Origin: Branchipolynoe longqiensis
Taxonomy: Eukaryota; Annelida; Polychaeta; Phyllodocida; Polynoidae
NCBI GenBank assembly: GCA_030323885.1
Contig: CM059199.1
Coordinates: 41,486,590-41,550,589, forward strand
Direction of reading: 5' to 3'
Length of the DNA: 64,000 nucleotides
Positions within the stretch are counted from its first letter, which is position 1. The number at the start of each line of letters is the position of its first letter. The translations under genes were made by a program, and so were the position numbers. Positions 42,251 to 54,150 of the stretch are shown one piece after another. The notes below the pieces were generated by a model. That model did not search any database. It was not told the origin of the DNA and saw nothing but the letters and a program-made list of their open reading frames with translations.

Positions 42251-42556
42251 TGGTGTTCTCTGTGGCGGAGTGGTTAGAGTGTCTGACTTGTTTCTACGTC
42301 GGACTCCTAATCTGAAGGTCGGCGGTTCGATTCCTCATGCCCCCACCTCTGCCAATTTGGATTTCCACCGCTGTGTATAACTTACAGCGACATCAAAGGC
42401 CAGTTGCTCTCATACTATGTCTATGGGGTGTGGGAAGTTAAAAATCCCTTGGGTCGGTAAAAGTGGAGACTCAGGCTTTCTATTGACAAACTGTCTAATG
42501 TTGAAAACAAGTCTATTCAGACTTATCCATGATAGGCAGTATAAATCTTCAAGGAT
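42251..42556 (+). mobile_element. SINE-B, full length
   Basis: GTGGCGGAGTGGTTAGAGTG head, body GTGGGAAGTTAAAAATCCCT, end GGCAGTATAAATCTTCAAG. Confidence 0.85.
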
Positions 42557-42967
42557 GTTTGGTGAACATAGGACTGCTAATCTTCGATAGAAGGGAAGGA
42601 GCATGTATTTGGAATTACTGGTGTCGCATCACCTTGTGCAAACAGCAGGGAGGGGATCTTATGGGTGATTGCTGGCATAGATCTATGCCTGAAATGTATT
42701 GACCAACATTTGCTAATCTCCCAATCTCAATCTTCCACAGATAGGAGGGAGGAGGACAGGACGGGAGAACAGCTGTCCAGTTCTTCAGGATGAGGTGTAT
42801 TGTGATTGGCTGATGGCTTGAAGATCAGCCAATCAGAGCAGTGATTGCTGATGTCCTGGGGCGGGTGCAGACTCTGGTGTCCTGTACACTCCAAGCAATG
42901 TCAGCAAATTAACTCCCCCGTCCCAACTCATTCAACCCACTGGGACATGTCTCCTATTTCTGCTGCA

Positions 42968-43292
42968 GCGGACGCGGTGGCCGAATCGGTAGAGCGTAGG
43001 CTGCCCGTTCGGAAGGACGGGAGTTCCATTCCCGGTCGACCAATGCCTTAGACAACTGATACTTGCCACTTCCTAGCCAGGCGCTCGGCACAATTAGGTC
43101 AGGGCAAGGGCTGGTTGGCAAGGACTGGTTGGGTATTGTGACAGAATGGGATATCAGGTCATGGTGCTGGTGGATTGGTCTTCCTGCTTTGCAGCACTAT
43201 AAAGTCACCATAAGTGTGCACTGTCGCAAGTCAGTGCCCGTCCTGATATGACCCTATATGTTCTCAGGACATACCACTCCAACAACCTACCG
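42968..43292 (+). mobile_element. SINE-A, full length, variant 2
   Basis: GGACGCGGTGGCCGAATCGG head; GGCAAGGxCTGGTTGG is duplicated inside (43105-43130); tail CTCCAACAACCTACCGACC. Confidence 0.85.
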
Positions 43293-43412
43293 ACCTAGTG
43301 GGTCAGCACTATAAAGTAGCCATCAGTGCGCACTGTCACAAGTCGGAACCCATCCTAATATGACCTTAGATAGTACCAGGACATTAAACTCCAACAAGCA
43401 CCAATCAACCAA
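43293..43412 (+). mobile_element. SINE-A 3' fragment directly after a full copy
   Basis: GTCAGCACTATAAAGTAGCC to CTCCAACAAGCACCAATCAACC; gives a partial tandem. Confidence 0.75.
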
Positions 43413-43731
43413 CCTTTCTGCTGCTATCTTACTTTAACCTTCCTCGGGACCTGATGGAATCGACGATACCATAAAATGGTTTTGGTTTGTGATCTCAGTC
43501 CCGGTGTTGCAGCCACCCACCCCTGATGGCCTTCTACACGAGATGCTCTCACGACATATGGTAATCGGGCATTGTGAGCTGTGACCTTGACACACCTAGT
43601 CTCTGACACCTATCTCTGTGGAGATCTTACATATAACAAATCGGAGGCACTTTGCGTCTGGCCTGAACTTGACGTTCCGCTATCTATACTTAGTCACAAT
43701 TATCATCATCAAATAAAACTACAGTAAAACT

Positions 43732-43915
43732 TCTCTAACAGACCAACTCCACTTTACGACCACTCCCCTATATCGATCGCTTTATTTAGGTTCCAAATGA
43801 TCGCCTATACAATACCATTGTAATGATACAACAAACTTCCTAAACCGACCACCTCCCTAAATGGACGATTTAAAATTAAGTCGGTCCCATGGTCGGTCGA
43901 TTTAGAAAGAGTTTG
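43732..43915. mobile_element. pogo/Tigger-like MITE
   Basis: CAGTAAAACTTCTCTAACAG left end after TA; the right end is degraded (GATTTAGAAAGAGTTTGA). Confidence 0.65.
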
Positions 43916-43943
43916 AGAGAGTTTGACTTGGGAGGGTGTGCAG

Positions 43944-44163
43944 TCATTGCGACTTTGTTGTGCTGCCCCCATAGGCAGATCAGGCTGCGGGCACCATGAC
44001 CCAACATCCCACTCAGTCACATTATCCTGATACTGAGGTACCCAGTTATTGTTTTATCCTAGTAATGCTGTGTGTTAGGTTAGGTAGCGATCAATGTATA
44101 AGTCATTGGTTTGTCTCGGCCGGGAATCCAACTCCATTCCTTCCGTACGGGAAGCCTATGTGT
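43944..44163 (-). mobile_element. SINE-A head two-thirds, variant 2
   Basis: GTCATTGCGACTTTGTTGTGC to TACGGGAAGCCTATG; both ends lost. Confidence 0.75.
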
Positions 44164-44315
44164 ATTAACCGCAGACTTGTGTTGCTTAATGTTGGTTTCA
44201 TCAGGAAGGCTAATAATAATCATACCAGAGCGTATATTGCTACTTAACCATTTAGTAGTGCCTGTCTTCAGGACAGGGGAGTAATTGTGTGTTGTATAAG
44301 CAATTATACACATAT

Positions 44316-44710
44316 CATCATCATGCTGTCAGTCACGATGTGACAAAGAATGCTTTCATTACTTGACTGCCGCTCTCATTTCATGAAAGCTGCCTGCAAA
44401 AGTGTTGAAGTGCTGCTGGCTTTTGCAAGTTACCAGTGGCACTCTCTCGGGGAGCAAATAGAGGTTTCACACCGGCAAGAACATGTCCAGACAGGCGCAC
44501 AACTATTTGTCCCTGCAGTGGCTCGTTGGGAGATGTTGGGAGTTCCATACATCAACCGCCCTTAATGCTGCCACAGTGACATGGTTTTCTGTTTAGGGTT
44601 TGCTCCCTTAGCCTTCGGTTCTGTCAAGAACCGGTACCACAATGCAGTGGTTTACAACTCTGCAGGGCAGGGGCGTCAAACTCCCTGAGGTATTGCAATA
44701 CCTGGATACC
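44316..44710 (-). mobile_element. Non-autonomous retroelement sharing a LINE 3' tail
   Basis: CATCATCATGCTGTCAGTCA at the 3' side; the junction with the body retains TTACTTGACTGCCGCTCTC, longer LINE-like sequence than at 4700. Confidence 0.65.
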
Positions 44711-45769
44711 CATATAATTATCCGTAAACTGATTACCCATAAACAGTTGACACCATATGACACTACGCAACTAATGACACTCACCTACTCAAGCGACAGG
44801 TCAGGCCTTCCGCCTAGCTTGGTGCTGCCACCTGGGTTATTCTTCCTAGCGTGGTCCTACCTCATGCCTGCGCATAATATGTATTCACTTAAACTGAGCA
44901 CCACATATTTGGTTTCCAGGTTACGACGTTGATAATTAATTCCTTCTTTTATTGATAGCAAGTTAAATAATTATTGTTGCCTGTGTGTATTAAGTATGTT
45001 TGCAATTGTACATATATTTAATCTATCCTGCAAAAGATATCAAAAGCATACTTGTACAATTTTGTACAATTTTGTGATAAAGTGAAAATGTGCAAAATTA
45101 GACATCAGCACCATGCATGTACCCAAACTTGTTATCAATTTATTTCTTCTAAAACCTAATCTTGTTTGCTTAACTGTGATCAAGTGTGTGAGGTATGTAT
45201 TGCCACATGACTGGAATACCAGTGCCACGGCGCTGACAAAAGACTTCATTCAACGAATAAACTATATTTACCACACACATATACAAATTATATTTACCAC
45301 ACACAAATAAAAATCAACAGCTTCTCACTTCAGTTTGTTCTGTATGATAAAATGATGTTCTCGATGTGTCTTTGATGTCCCTGTTACAGAAGTCATATGA
45401 ACCTTTTGCTCAATTTGTATAAGATCTAAATAAAAAAGTGTTTTTTTTCAACTCTGGCATATGCACAACACGTACATATGAACCCGGATTCTGCTATTAT
45501 TTGGAATGTTTTTTGCTATTAATTAGAAAGTTTTCACTTTCTGTTTCGATATCACACATTAGTGCCCAGTTTCAGAGAATGACTCATATACATTTATGTG
45601 TGTGTTTCTCAGGGTAGAGAAAGAGGATCCCTATGAGATTCCGTACAATGGATATTAGGTCAGTTTACAATTCAGTAAGTTTCTCTTAGATCCCAGATGA
45701 GGTGATACTAATGCATAAAAGCACAGATCCAGATAAATAACATCATGGTTATCTCCATACTTTTTGGAC
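44711..45769. other. No gene seen
   Basis: AT-rich, with no SINE for over 1 kb; frames are short and lack features. Confidence 0.45.
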
Positions 45770-46107
45770 CAGACGGGATGGCCGAATGAGTTAGAGCGTC
45801 CGTCTCCCGTGTTGGTAGATCGTGGGCTCGTGGGTTCGAACCCTGGTCGAGTCAAACCAATGACTTAAAAATTGATACTTGTTGTTTCCTAGCCTGGTGC
45901 TCAGCATTATTAGGATAGGGCAAGGACTGGTTAGCTCAGTGTCAGGATAATGTGACTGAGGGGGATATCAGGTCATGGTGCTGGTGGCCTGGTCTTCCAC
46001 TATAAACTTGCCATGAGTGCGCACTGTCACAAATCGGTACCCATCCTGATATGACCTTTGAGGTTGCTAGGACGTAAAACAACAACAAACAAAGAACAAA
46101 CAAACTA
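45770..46107 (+). mobile_element. SINE-A, full length, variant 1
   Basis: ACCAGACGGGATGGCCGAAT head; GGGCTCG duplication before the B box; tail AAACAACAACAAACAAAG. The CTCCCAGTGGGGCAGC segment is deleted. Confidence 0.9.
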
Positions 46108-46240
46108 TACTTTTTGGAAGCAGCATTATTTCACTGTGTTATCTCACCATGCTTAATGTGCTTTTAGGATATGTCTTGTATTGTGTTTCAAAAGTACATA
46201 ATCCCATGAAAGCATCAAATGTTCTAACCCTAAGCGCTTA

Positions 46241-46308
46241 CGTTGGTTGGTTTTATGTCCTGGCAACATCAAAGGTCATATCAGTACGGGTACTGACTTG
46301 TGACAGTG
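46241..46308 (-). mobile_element. SINE-A tail fragment
   Basis: Breaks at GACAGTGTGCAT where another SINE-A tail (TTGTTTGTTTG) starts; same arrangement as 30103-30205. Confidence 0.75.
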
Positions 46309-46654
46309 TGCATTTGTTTGTTTGTTTGTTGTTTTACATCCTAGCAACATCAATGGTCATATCAGGACGTGTACCGGCTTGTGACAGTGCACACGCATGG
46401 TGACTTTATAGTACTGCCCCCACTGGGAAATCAGGCCACCAGCACCATGACCTAATATCCCACTCTGTCACATTATCCTGACACTGTGCTAACCAGTCCA
46501 TGCCCTATCCTATTAATGATGACCGCCAGGCTAGGAAGTGACAAGTATCAATTTTATAAGTCATTGGTTTGACTCGACCGGGAACCAAACTACCAAATTC
46601 CCGATCTCCCGCACGCAAGGCCTGCGCTCTACCGATTCGGCCATCGCACCCGGT
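46309..46654 (-). mobile_element. SINE-A, full length, variant 2
   Basis: TTGTTTGTTTGTTTGTTG tail side; head CGATTCGGCCATCGCACCCGG. Confidence 0.9.
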
Positions 46655-47264
46655 CCGCGCTCAGGTAGATTTACTTCTACGTATCCAACTGGGATAACGA
46701 GGCATTCCGTCAACATTTATTGCTGTATATAAGAAGGAATAGTAAATCAACTTAACAGAACCTGTTAGCGGTGAAATGTGATATATCAGGGGTGAAATGT
46801 GATATATCAAGAGTGAAGTATATATGGTACCCAGTGTGTCTAAATGCGCACTCAAATTAACTTTGCATGTTTCAATAACAACAATTAAAAAACTAAGTTA
46901 ACCACTTAAAATATAATATATCCACCCGAACTCAAGTAGTATACCAATGCAACAGATGTATTTATCTATACAAATATAGCAGCATATCAAAAAAGGCAAT
47001 GGATGTTGCAAGTTTATGTTTATGCTACAAACTAAGGAATGCCTTTTTGTGACTTTAGTCAAATTGTCTCTCCCCTTTCCCGGCTCATCTAGAAAACAAC
47101 AGCAAGAACAAACAAAAAGAGGGGATCACAATAGAAAGCTGCTTCTTTTCACTCGGCTGCTTAATTGATGCCGGCGTAGATGGACCTGGTGAAAGTTATC
47201 TGGGGGTTCTTAGAATTAATCTGGGAGAGGTTCACGCAGTGGTATCACACTGACAGCTCCCTGC
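46655..47264. other. No gene seen
   Basis: Contains a 24-bp direct repeat (GTGAAATGTGATATATCA at about 46770 and 46794). AT-rich. Confidence 0.5.
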
Positions 47265-48125
47265 GCGGGGGGTCGGTAGGGGAAGGATGAGGGGGAGGGG
47301 CGGAAGGGGATAAGGGGAGGTGGGGAGGAGGCGAAGGTGGGCAGGGGAAGAGGGGGAGGAGGGGAGGAGGGGACTAGGGCGGGAGGGCAGGAAGGGAGAG
47401 GAGGAGGGGTGACGGGGAGGATGGGGAGGAGGAGGGGAGAATGGGAGGAGGATAGGAGAGAAGGTGGACAGGGGGAGGGGAGGAGGGGAATGGCCGAGGG
47501 GGGGGAGAGGAGGAGAATGGTAGACGGCAGGAGGCGAGGAGGGGAGGAGAGGAGATGGGGAGGAGGGGGGGAGGGGGGGGGAGGGGAAGAGGGGAGAAGG
47601 GGAAGGGGGGAGGTTGGGAGCAGGGGAGGAGTGGTGGTGGGGTGGAAGGGGGAGAGAGGTGAAAGGGGGATAGGGGAGGAAAAGAGGGGGAGCAGAGGAG
47701 GATAGTAGGGAGAATGCGGAGGAGGAGCGGAGAAGGGGAGGATGGGAGGTGGCGAAGAGGGGAGGGGTGAGGGGGAGCAGGAGAGGAGGGCAGGAGGGGA
47801 GAAGGGAAGAGGGGAAGAGAGGAGTAGCACAGGGGAAGAGGGAGGATGAGGGAGGAGATGGGAACATAGGGGAAGAGCGGTGGTGAGGAGGGGAGGAATG
47901 GGCTGGGGAGGACGGGAGGATGTGGATGAGATGAGGAGGGAATAAGGGGACGAGGGGAGGGAGGATAATATATTGGGAGAAGGGGAGGGAGAGGAGGGGA
48001 GGAGTGTAGGAAGGGAGGAGAGGAGAATAGGAGGGGAGGAGGGCGTAGGAGATGACGAGAAGGAAGGGGGGGGGGGAATTGCAGAAGGAACGAAAGGGAG
48101 ATTCGGGTGGGGGGGGCGAGGCGCG
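47265..48125. repeat. Long G-rich purine array (about 860 bp)
   Basis: Plus strand almost free of C and T; GGGGAGGAGGGG words without a fixed period. It gives a minus-strand open frame of 311 codons made of Ser, Pro and Leu, an artefact. Confidence 0.9.
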
Positions 48126-48258
48126 GGGTATCGTCTGCTTAAAAAAGTAACCGCACATATAACACATCCAAAGACAAGGCGGAGCCCTAAATGCTGGTGC
48201 TCTTTTGTGTGTCTGCTTGTTTGCGTTATTTGTGTTTGCCCTATTGTGTGTATGTATA

Positions 48259-48433
48259 CATTATAACCTCTCTAACCGATCACCTCCACAGATCAACCAC
48301 TCACCTATATCCATCGCTTTATTCGGGTCCCGTTATACCCTTGAAACCATATTCTAACTCCCTAACCCGACAACCTCCCTAATCAGACCAGTTAAAGTTG
48401 ATCCCAATGTTGGTCGATTTAGAGAGGTTTTAC
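48259..48433. mobile_element. pogo/Tigger-like MITE, third copy
   Basis: Right end GGTCGATTTAGAGAGGTTTT then ACTG, with TA at 48434-48435; left end CATTATAACCTCTCTAACCG after TA (48257-48258). Confidence 0.65.
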
Positions 48434-49260
48434 TGTATATGTATTTATCCGCCTATTTATATCCGCATATATTATATGTCATATATATATATAGAAGTGT
48501 CACATGGAGAGTTACAAAAATCAAATATTTGAATTCTTTTACATTTGTTGGTTGTAAATGAAAGCTGGAAATCTCCCCTTTACATCTATCTAAAATTTAA
48601 ATTGATGAGATAACAAATAAAGGTGTAGTCCATGATTAAGCTATGTCTTATGGCAGTAGAACATGTGTTGCTGAGATGTACCACATGTTTAGGACACCCC
48701 ACAGTCTGCTTAAAACAAATCTAAGCAGAATTAAACAATTTCATACGTAAAAGCATATGCATCATGGCATAATATACAGAAATATGTAGTGCTTATATTG
48801 ATAAAAAAAAGTTATTCCCACCCATGCTTTATTCACTGAATAATTAGTGTACAATATTTGTGTGGCATCCAGACACCACTGGTTACAGAAATTTGTAATG
48901 TTATTTCTGAAGACATCAACTTTTTTTTAATAAATTTAAGCATGCATACATGTTAATAAATACTTCCTTTTTGATTTGGTAACTGTTTTGTTTGATATAT
49001 CAATGCAATACAAAATGTTAATAAGGATTCAACCACGTCCCATATGTCATGTTACAAATGGCTGACTGTAAAATGTGTTTTTTTGGTACAAAAACACTTC
49101 ATAACTAAAAGGACCAAAGTTGCACACAGTTTATTTTATTTCCCTTATTTCTTTCATCAAATCTGAAAATTAATATGAAAAGTATAAGAAAAAAAAATAG
49201 TGGGAAGTTTTTTTATTGATGTTTTAAAATCCCATCTCATGCCGACCAGTTTTCAGGAGA
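48434..49260. other. No gene seen
   Basis: AT-rich, no recognised repeat. Confidence 0.45.
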
Positions 49261-49265
49261 GTGAC

Positions 49266-49267
<2 letters not shown>

Positions 49268-49306
<39 letters not shown>

Positions 49307-49345
49307 TATATACATATTTATATATATATATATATATACACAAAC
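49268..49345. repeat. (TA)n microsatellite
   Basis: TATATA with CATATA interruptions. Confidence 0.9.
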
Positions 49346-50087
49346 ATAGTTAGCCAGCCTGCCTTATTGTTGTAGCGGCGTGGCATGGGTTCCGATGATA
49401 GGGAACCATAAGGATCAGGCTTCCACAGAGCAATACCACACATCCATCATAAGGAGGAGACTAGCCCGGGGTGGGGCCGGCCACAAACCCACAGCACACT
49501 CTCACGGCCAGGCGCCAGACCCACTGACAACCCCCTCCCCCACCCCCAGGGGGCGCAGTGAAGGTGGGCGGGGGAGCTGGATTGGGGGGGGGGGGCGTAA
49601 GGGGGTGCGCCGGGTGGGGTTGGCTCCCACAAAGGTTTTCCATTCAAGAGAGGTTCTCTCAGATATTTTTTCACACATCTACATACCTCTAAATTCTAAG
49701 GGCGGGAGGGATATATTTAAACATCAAATTTATTAGCAATAATAAGGTGATGATATCATAAGGAGTTCCTTACTCCAGTGATACATTCGACGACAATTTG
49801 TATTTCTAGAACGTTCGCCAGCTTGTTTAGAGACACATCAAATTGTGGATTAGGAAATAGAAAAATTCAATGAACAAGGAAAGTAAAAGACCACATACAA
49901 TTAATATCTATGTTAAGTCAATAAATATCCTAGAATAGAAAAAGTACATGAAGAAAAGGATATCCTTGAATCATACGTCACCCGTCCTATTCCCGGAAGC
50001 CTTCATATTTATTGGTATGTTTTAAATTTGTTCCCCTTATTGATCTAGTAATTTCTTAACCAGTGAACATATTCAAAGCTGTGCTCT
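49346..50087. other. No gene seen; GC-rich island then AT-rich DNA
   Basis: 49380-49640 is GC-rich with a GGGG run (49587-49598) and frames on both strands, none with protein-family features. Confidence 0.4.
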
Positions 50088-50272
50088 TGTTTGTTTGTGT
50101 TGTTTTACGTCCTAGCAACAGCTAAGGTCATGTCAAGACGGGTACCGACTTGTGTCAGTGCGCACTCATAGCGACTTTATAGTGCTGCTCCACTGGGAAA
50201 TCAGGCCGCCGTCACCATGACCTAATATCCCATTCAGTCACATGATCCTGTAACTGAGCCAACCAGTCTGCT
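50088..50272 (-). mobile_element. SINE-A, head half lost
   Basis: TTTGTTTGTGTTGTTTTACG to GAGCCAACCAGTC. Confidence 0.8.
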
Positions 50273-50476
50273 GTGCACTTTTTTATTCATTTCATAGGCC
50301 CATACATGAATATGTCTCATTTAGAGAATTTAATGATTGTTGTCCCCGTCTCTTTGCTGAATTCCTTATTTCATAGCAAATATATCATCATATAAAGATA
50401 GACAACTCTACAAACACCTGGTCACTAAGTAATATTCTGCTGGTTAAAGTTACAAAAGCCGATGAAAGCATTAATA

Positions 50477-50713
50477 TAGTTCAGCGGCGCAAAACCACGT
50501 AAACACAGATCGAAAGATGGAGAGAAACATTGGAATCAAACCTTCAAAGGTTTTATTATTTTATATTCCTACTGTTTTGTTGATTGCTCCATAACCATGT
50601 GATCATATGACAAGTGGAATTAATGAGCTTCAAACTTGTTTTCTGGTAAAGATCCTGTACTTAAACTAATTTTTTGGATTGGCATTTTCGTGGTTTTGTG
50701 TGTGAACTCTTCA
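50477..50713. mobile_element. MITE, GAAGAGTTCAGG family
   Basis: Left end AGTTCAGCGGCGCAAAACCA; inverted right end TGAAGAGTTCACACACAAAA. Core GTGATCATATGACAAGTGGA. Confidence 0.7.
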
Positions 50714-51082
50714 TTCATTTGACCATGACATACGAATCTTTATTTGTTCCTCCCTACCCATTTTAGATACTGGTTCACTTATTGTACATGTGTTCCTGCC
50801 TATTATGACATACTCCATCAATTTAATATAAGCAGTTACTACTAATATCTATCCTGTTCCTATTTCGGCATGGACTTGACAATCACCTTTACATATTTTC
50901 ACTTCAAATCTCTCCCAACTTACCCTTATATAATGAAAGGTAAATCAACTTCGGTTGAGGCATACCAAACATCTAAGCATATGTACAACAAATATTAAAG
51001 CCACATAATCAAAACCATTGCCCTAAGCAACTTAACCTATTCAATAACCATTAGTGTAGTTGTAATTGGGAGGCCGCACTTA

Positions 51083-51789
51083 TGGCCCTGTCACATTACG
51101 ACGTATCTCGCCAGCGCGCCGGCAATGCAGAAAATTACTTTTTTACGTCGAGATACAGCGAACATTTCAGTGCGGGGGGAAAAGTTGGACATATACATAC
51201 TGTATACACAGTGTATGGCCAACGTATGACCAACATATGGCTAACCTACCTCCTGGCGGAAAATGCTCAAATTACGCTCACGGTATGTTCACAGAATGCC
51301 GGTGAACATTATATACCTTATTCGATCGCCAGAACTATGTGTCATATGTTACATATGTCAAGACACACTGGAGAAACCACTAAAAATATGTTAGACGTAT
51401 GTTAGGCATACGTTATCCATATGTTGTCAGGATGCCGACTGTGCGTTCCCATGGCCTTTAATGTAGGGCAACATAGTGCAATGTAGTGAACAACATTTGA
51501 CTAACGTATGTCTAACGTACATCAATGTACGCCTAGTGCCTACATAACATACCGCGGATGTAAAATCCACACGTTGTCGAAGGTTGTCGTGCGTCAAAAG
51601 TTGTGTGCATGCAAAAAACTTTGCTGACCCCCTGACGTGCAACACCATATCTCGATGAACGTTGATGTACATGACGTACAATGCTCACCAAATGCGCGCA
51701 TAACGCATACTGATGTATCCCGACGTAGTGGCAAAAAATCAAATACTTCGCCGTATATTGGGGCGAAGCGTCGTAATGTGACAGCACCA
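51083..51789. mobile_element. PIF/Harbinger-like non-autonomous TIR element (707 bp)
   Basis: Ends TGGCCCTGTCACATTACGAC and, inverted, TGGTGCTGTCACATTACGAC, with TTA on each side (51080-51082, 51790-51792). The interior is rich in ACGTATG/CATACGT words in both orientations (ACGTATGTTAGGCATACGTT). Confidence 0.7.
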
Positions 51790-52027
51790 TTAGCCCAATG
51801 CATCTACATAATCTCATTAGGTCCACATCTTCATCTCACCTCTCCATCATTGGCAGACATTCTACATTCCCATTATTCTCTCTTAATAGTATCTCCTATC
51901 TGGTTAGTTTTTTCTCTTTCTGTACTGATACCCTGCCAGTTCTATAGAATCTGATACTTTCAATTTAAAAACCATCACGTCATACCGGAACCCAAGAAGC
52001 ATGTATTTTACACAAGTCTCACAACCC

Positions 52028-52087
52028 TGCACTGGGTCTTGTCGCATGGGAAGCCTGCGCTCTACTGATTCGGCCATTGTGCCCGGT
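52028..52087 (-). mobile_element. SINE-A head fragment, variant 2
   Basis: GCATGGGAAGCCTGCGCTCT to ATTCGGCCATTGTGCCCGG. Confidence 0.65.
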
Positions 52088-52218
52088 GTGTGGCAATGAA
52101 GATGAAGACTGTGAAGTGTGTGTGGAGTGTGGTGTGGAGAGTAACTAAGTAAGGGACTTGATGAGACTAGAGGATGGTTTACATGCTGAAGGGATCGGTC
52201 CATGGGGTAGGAGCAAAT

Positions 52219-52860
52219 ACCCTATAATACTAAGACGGCTCACTCCCTATCTCTCCCATGGTAATGTAAATTTTGCAGTGCCACCTTGTGGTGGGTTTGA
52301 TCAGCCTGGCTGCAGGTTGGGGTTTCACATGTAAACACATAGAATTATATTATACATGAGATAGGTAAGTATGAATACACATCAATATGAAATTGCTATG
52401 AACAAATACACATCATCATCAGCATTATCATCAGCATCGCAATCATCACACATCTTTCACATTCATATATACATTTATACCTATATTATAGCACCTGTTT
52501 AACCAAGAGAACAGACAGTGCACCAAGTGGTGGGTTTGATCATTTTGATTACACAGTACAGGCTGAGTGAGCCGTCTTAAGCCCTGTTCACACGGGCAAT
52601 GTAAATCGATTCGTAGAAAGCGACTTGTATAGTTCGCCTCACATTTCTCGTGTGAACGGGCGTCTGATGCGGATTAGGGCTGATTCGACTCACGTGATGC
52701 GGATCGTGTAAACCACCTATGCGAGGTAGTCTACGTGAATCGATTCCTGTGATGCGGATAATTTTGCCCGTGTGGACGCAACCAATTCGCTTCACCTGAT
52801 TCGATTTGTGTGATACGCCTTACATTTTGTCCGTGTGAACACGGCTTTAGTATTATAAGG
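52219..52860. mobile_element. TIR element interrupted in its right inverted repeat
   Basis: Left end CCCTATAATACTAAGACGGC and TCACTC. The right end GAGTGAGCCGTCTTA (52565-52579) is cut by the element at 52580-52846 and continues GTATTATAAGG at 52850-52860. The two right pieces are a near-perfect inverse of the left end. The interior has GTGGTGGGTTTGATCA twice (52289-52304, 52528-52543). No ORF. Confidence 0.7.
52580..52846. mobile_element. PIF/Harbinger-like non-autonomous TIR element, nested (267 bp)
   Basis: Ends AGCCCTGTTCACACGGGCAA and, inverted, AGCCGTGTTCACACGGACAA. TTA lies at 52577-52579 and 52847-52849. The interior repeats GATTCG(A/T) and GTGATGCGGAT words, echoing the ends. Confidence 0.8.
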
Positions 52861-52914
52861 TCTTTGGTAGGAGGTAGAGGCGGTTGGGGGAACATCTACC
52901 GGGTAGGTATGTTG

Positions 52915-53262
52915 TCTGTTTGTTGTTGTTTTATGTCGTAGCAACTTCTAAGGTCATATCAGAATGGGTACCGACTTGTGACAGCGCGCACTCATGGTGG
53001 ATTTATAGTGCTGCGTCACTGTGATATCAGGCCACCAGCACCATCACCTGATACCCCACTCAGCCACATTATCCTGACACTGAGCGAACCAGTCCTTGTC
53101 CTATCCTGATAATGCAGAGTGCCAGGCTAGGAAGTGACAAGTATCAAGTTTTAGGTCATCGGTTTGACTCGACCAGGGTTCAAACCTGAAAACGCATGGG
53201 TTCGGATCCCCCGATCTCCCAAAACAGGGGACGCTCAACTCATTGGCCCATCCAGTCTGGCT
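52915..53262 (-). mobile_element. SINE-A, full length, variant 1 with duplicated B-box segment
   Basis: TTTGTTGTTGTTTTATGTCG to CCATCCAGTCTGG. Confidence 0.85.
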
Positions 53263-53264
53263 GA

Positions 53265-53540
53265 TAGGGGGTAGGGGCGGTGTGTTGTGCGCGGGGAGGT
53301 GGGGGGGGGGGGGGGGGGGAGCGGGTCAAGCAACCAGATACGGCTGGCGACCAATGATATGGCCACAGGGGATTCGCCGCCGAGCTACGGCCGCGCGGAA
53401 TCATGGGAACTGTCGGCCATGTTTGTCAGCGGTTCCAATCTACTCCCCCCCCCTGGGAGTACTAGTTACCGAGTAATGGTCACGTTAATGGGTGTGCGCT
53501 GTCCCCTCATTGCCTGGGCATGGATATTGTATCTGTCACT
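53265..53540. other. CpG-rich stretch with promoter-like words
   Basis: A G run (53300-53320) is followed by GCGACCAATGA (CCAAT box), GCCGCCGAGCTACGGCCGCG and CGGCCATG. It may be a CpG-island promoter remnant; no gene assigned. Confidence 0.3.
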
Positions 53541-53544
53541 CTCT

Positions 53545-54150
53545 CAGTCAAGCAGGACGTCGAGCCTGACAGTGTCAGTATCAGTGTCAATGGCAGTGAC
53601 AGTGGTAGTGACAGTGGCAGTGGCAATGACAGTGTCGCTGTCAGTGTCAATGGTCGTGTTTGTGCCAGTGTCAATGGCAGTGTCAATTGATGTGAAAGTG
53701 GCAGTGCCAGTGACAGTGTCACTGTCAGTGTCAATTGTAGTATATGTGCCAGTGTCAATGACAGTGTCAATGGCAGTGACAGTGTTTGTATCAGTATCAA
53801 TGACAGTGACGGTGGCAATGAAAGTGTATCTCGCAGTGTCAGCGTCAATAACAGTGCCAGTGGCAGTTGCAGTGTCAATACCAGTGTAAATGTATGTGGC
53901 AATAGCAGTGGCAGTGGCAGTGTCAATGACAGCATCAGTTGTAGTGTCAATGACAGTGTTAGTTCCAATGTTGCTGTCATTGTCAATGGAAGTTGCAGTG
54001 TCAATGACACTGTCAGTGGCCGGGACAATATATATCTATAGCACAGTGTCACTGGCAGTTTCAGTGGTAATGTCAATGACAATGTCAGTGTCAATGTCAG
54101 TGGCGGTGTCAATGACAGTGTCAATGTCAGGATCCGTGTCAGAATGACGC
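53545..54150. repeat. 6/12-bp minisatellite, GTCAATGACAGT words (about 600 bp)
   Basis: Units AGTGTC, AATGAC, AGTGGC in changing order. As the unit is a multiple of three, it leaves open frames of about 200 codons on both strands (VSVSMAVT and LTLTLSLT). Confidence 0.9.

Noticed and set aside
41589..42251. 220-codon minus frame
   Set aside because: Pro/Ser/Leu product of the G-rich arrays.
44350..44565. Frame with HFMKAACK...VPYINRP conserved in the copies at 4700, 9449 and 44316
   Set aside because: It is antisense to the element 3' tail, changes between copies are mostly amino-acid replacing, and three related copies can share a frame by chance. A dN/dS test on many copies would settle it.
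47232..48167. 311-codon open frame on the minus strand
   Set aside because: Made only of Ser/Pro/Leu from the G-rich purine array; no domain and no normal codon pattern.
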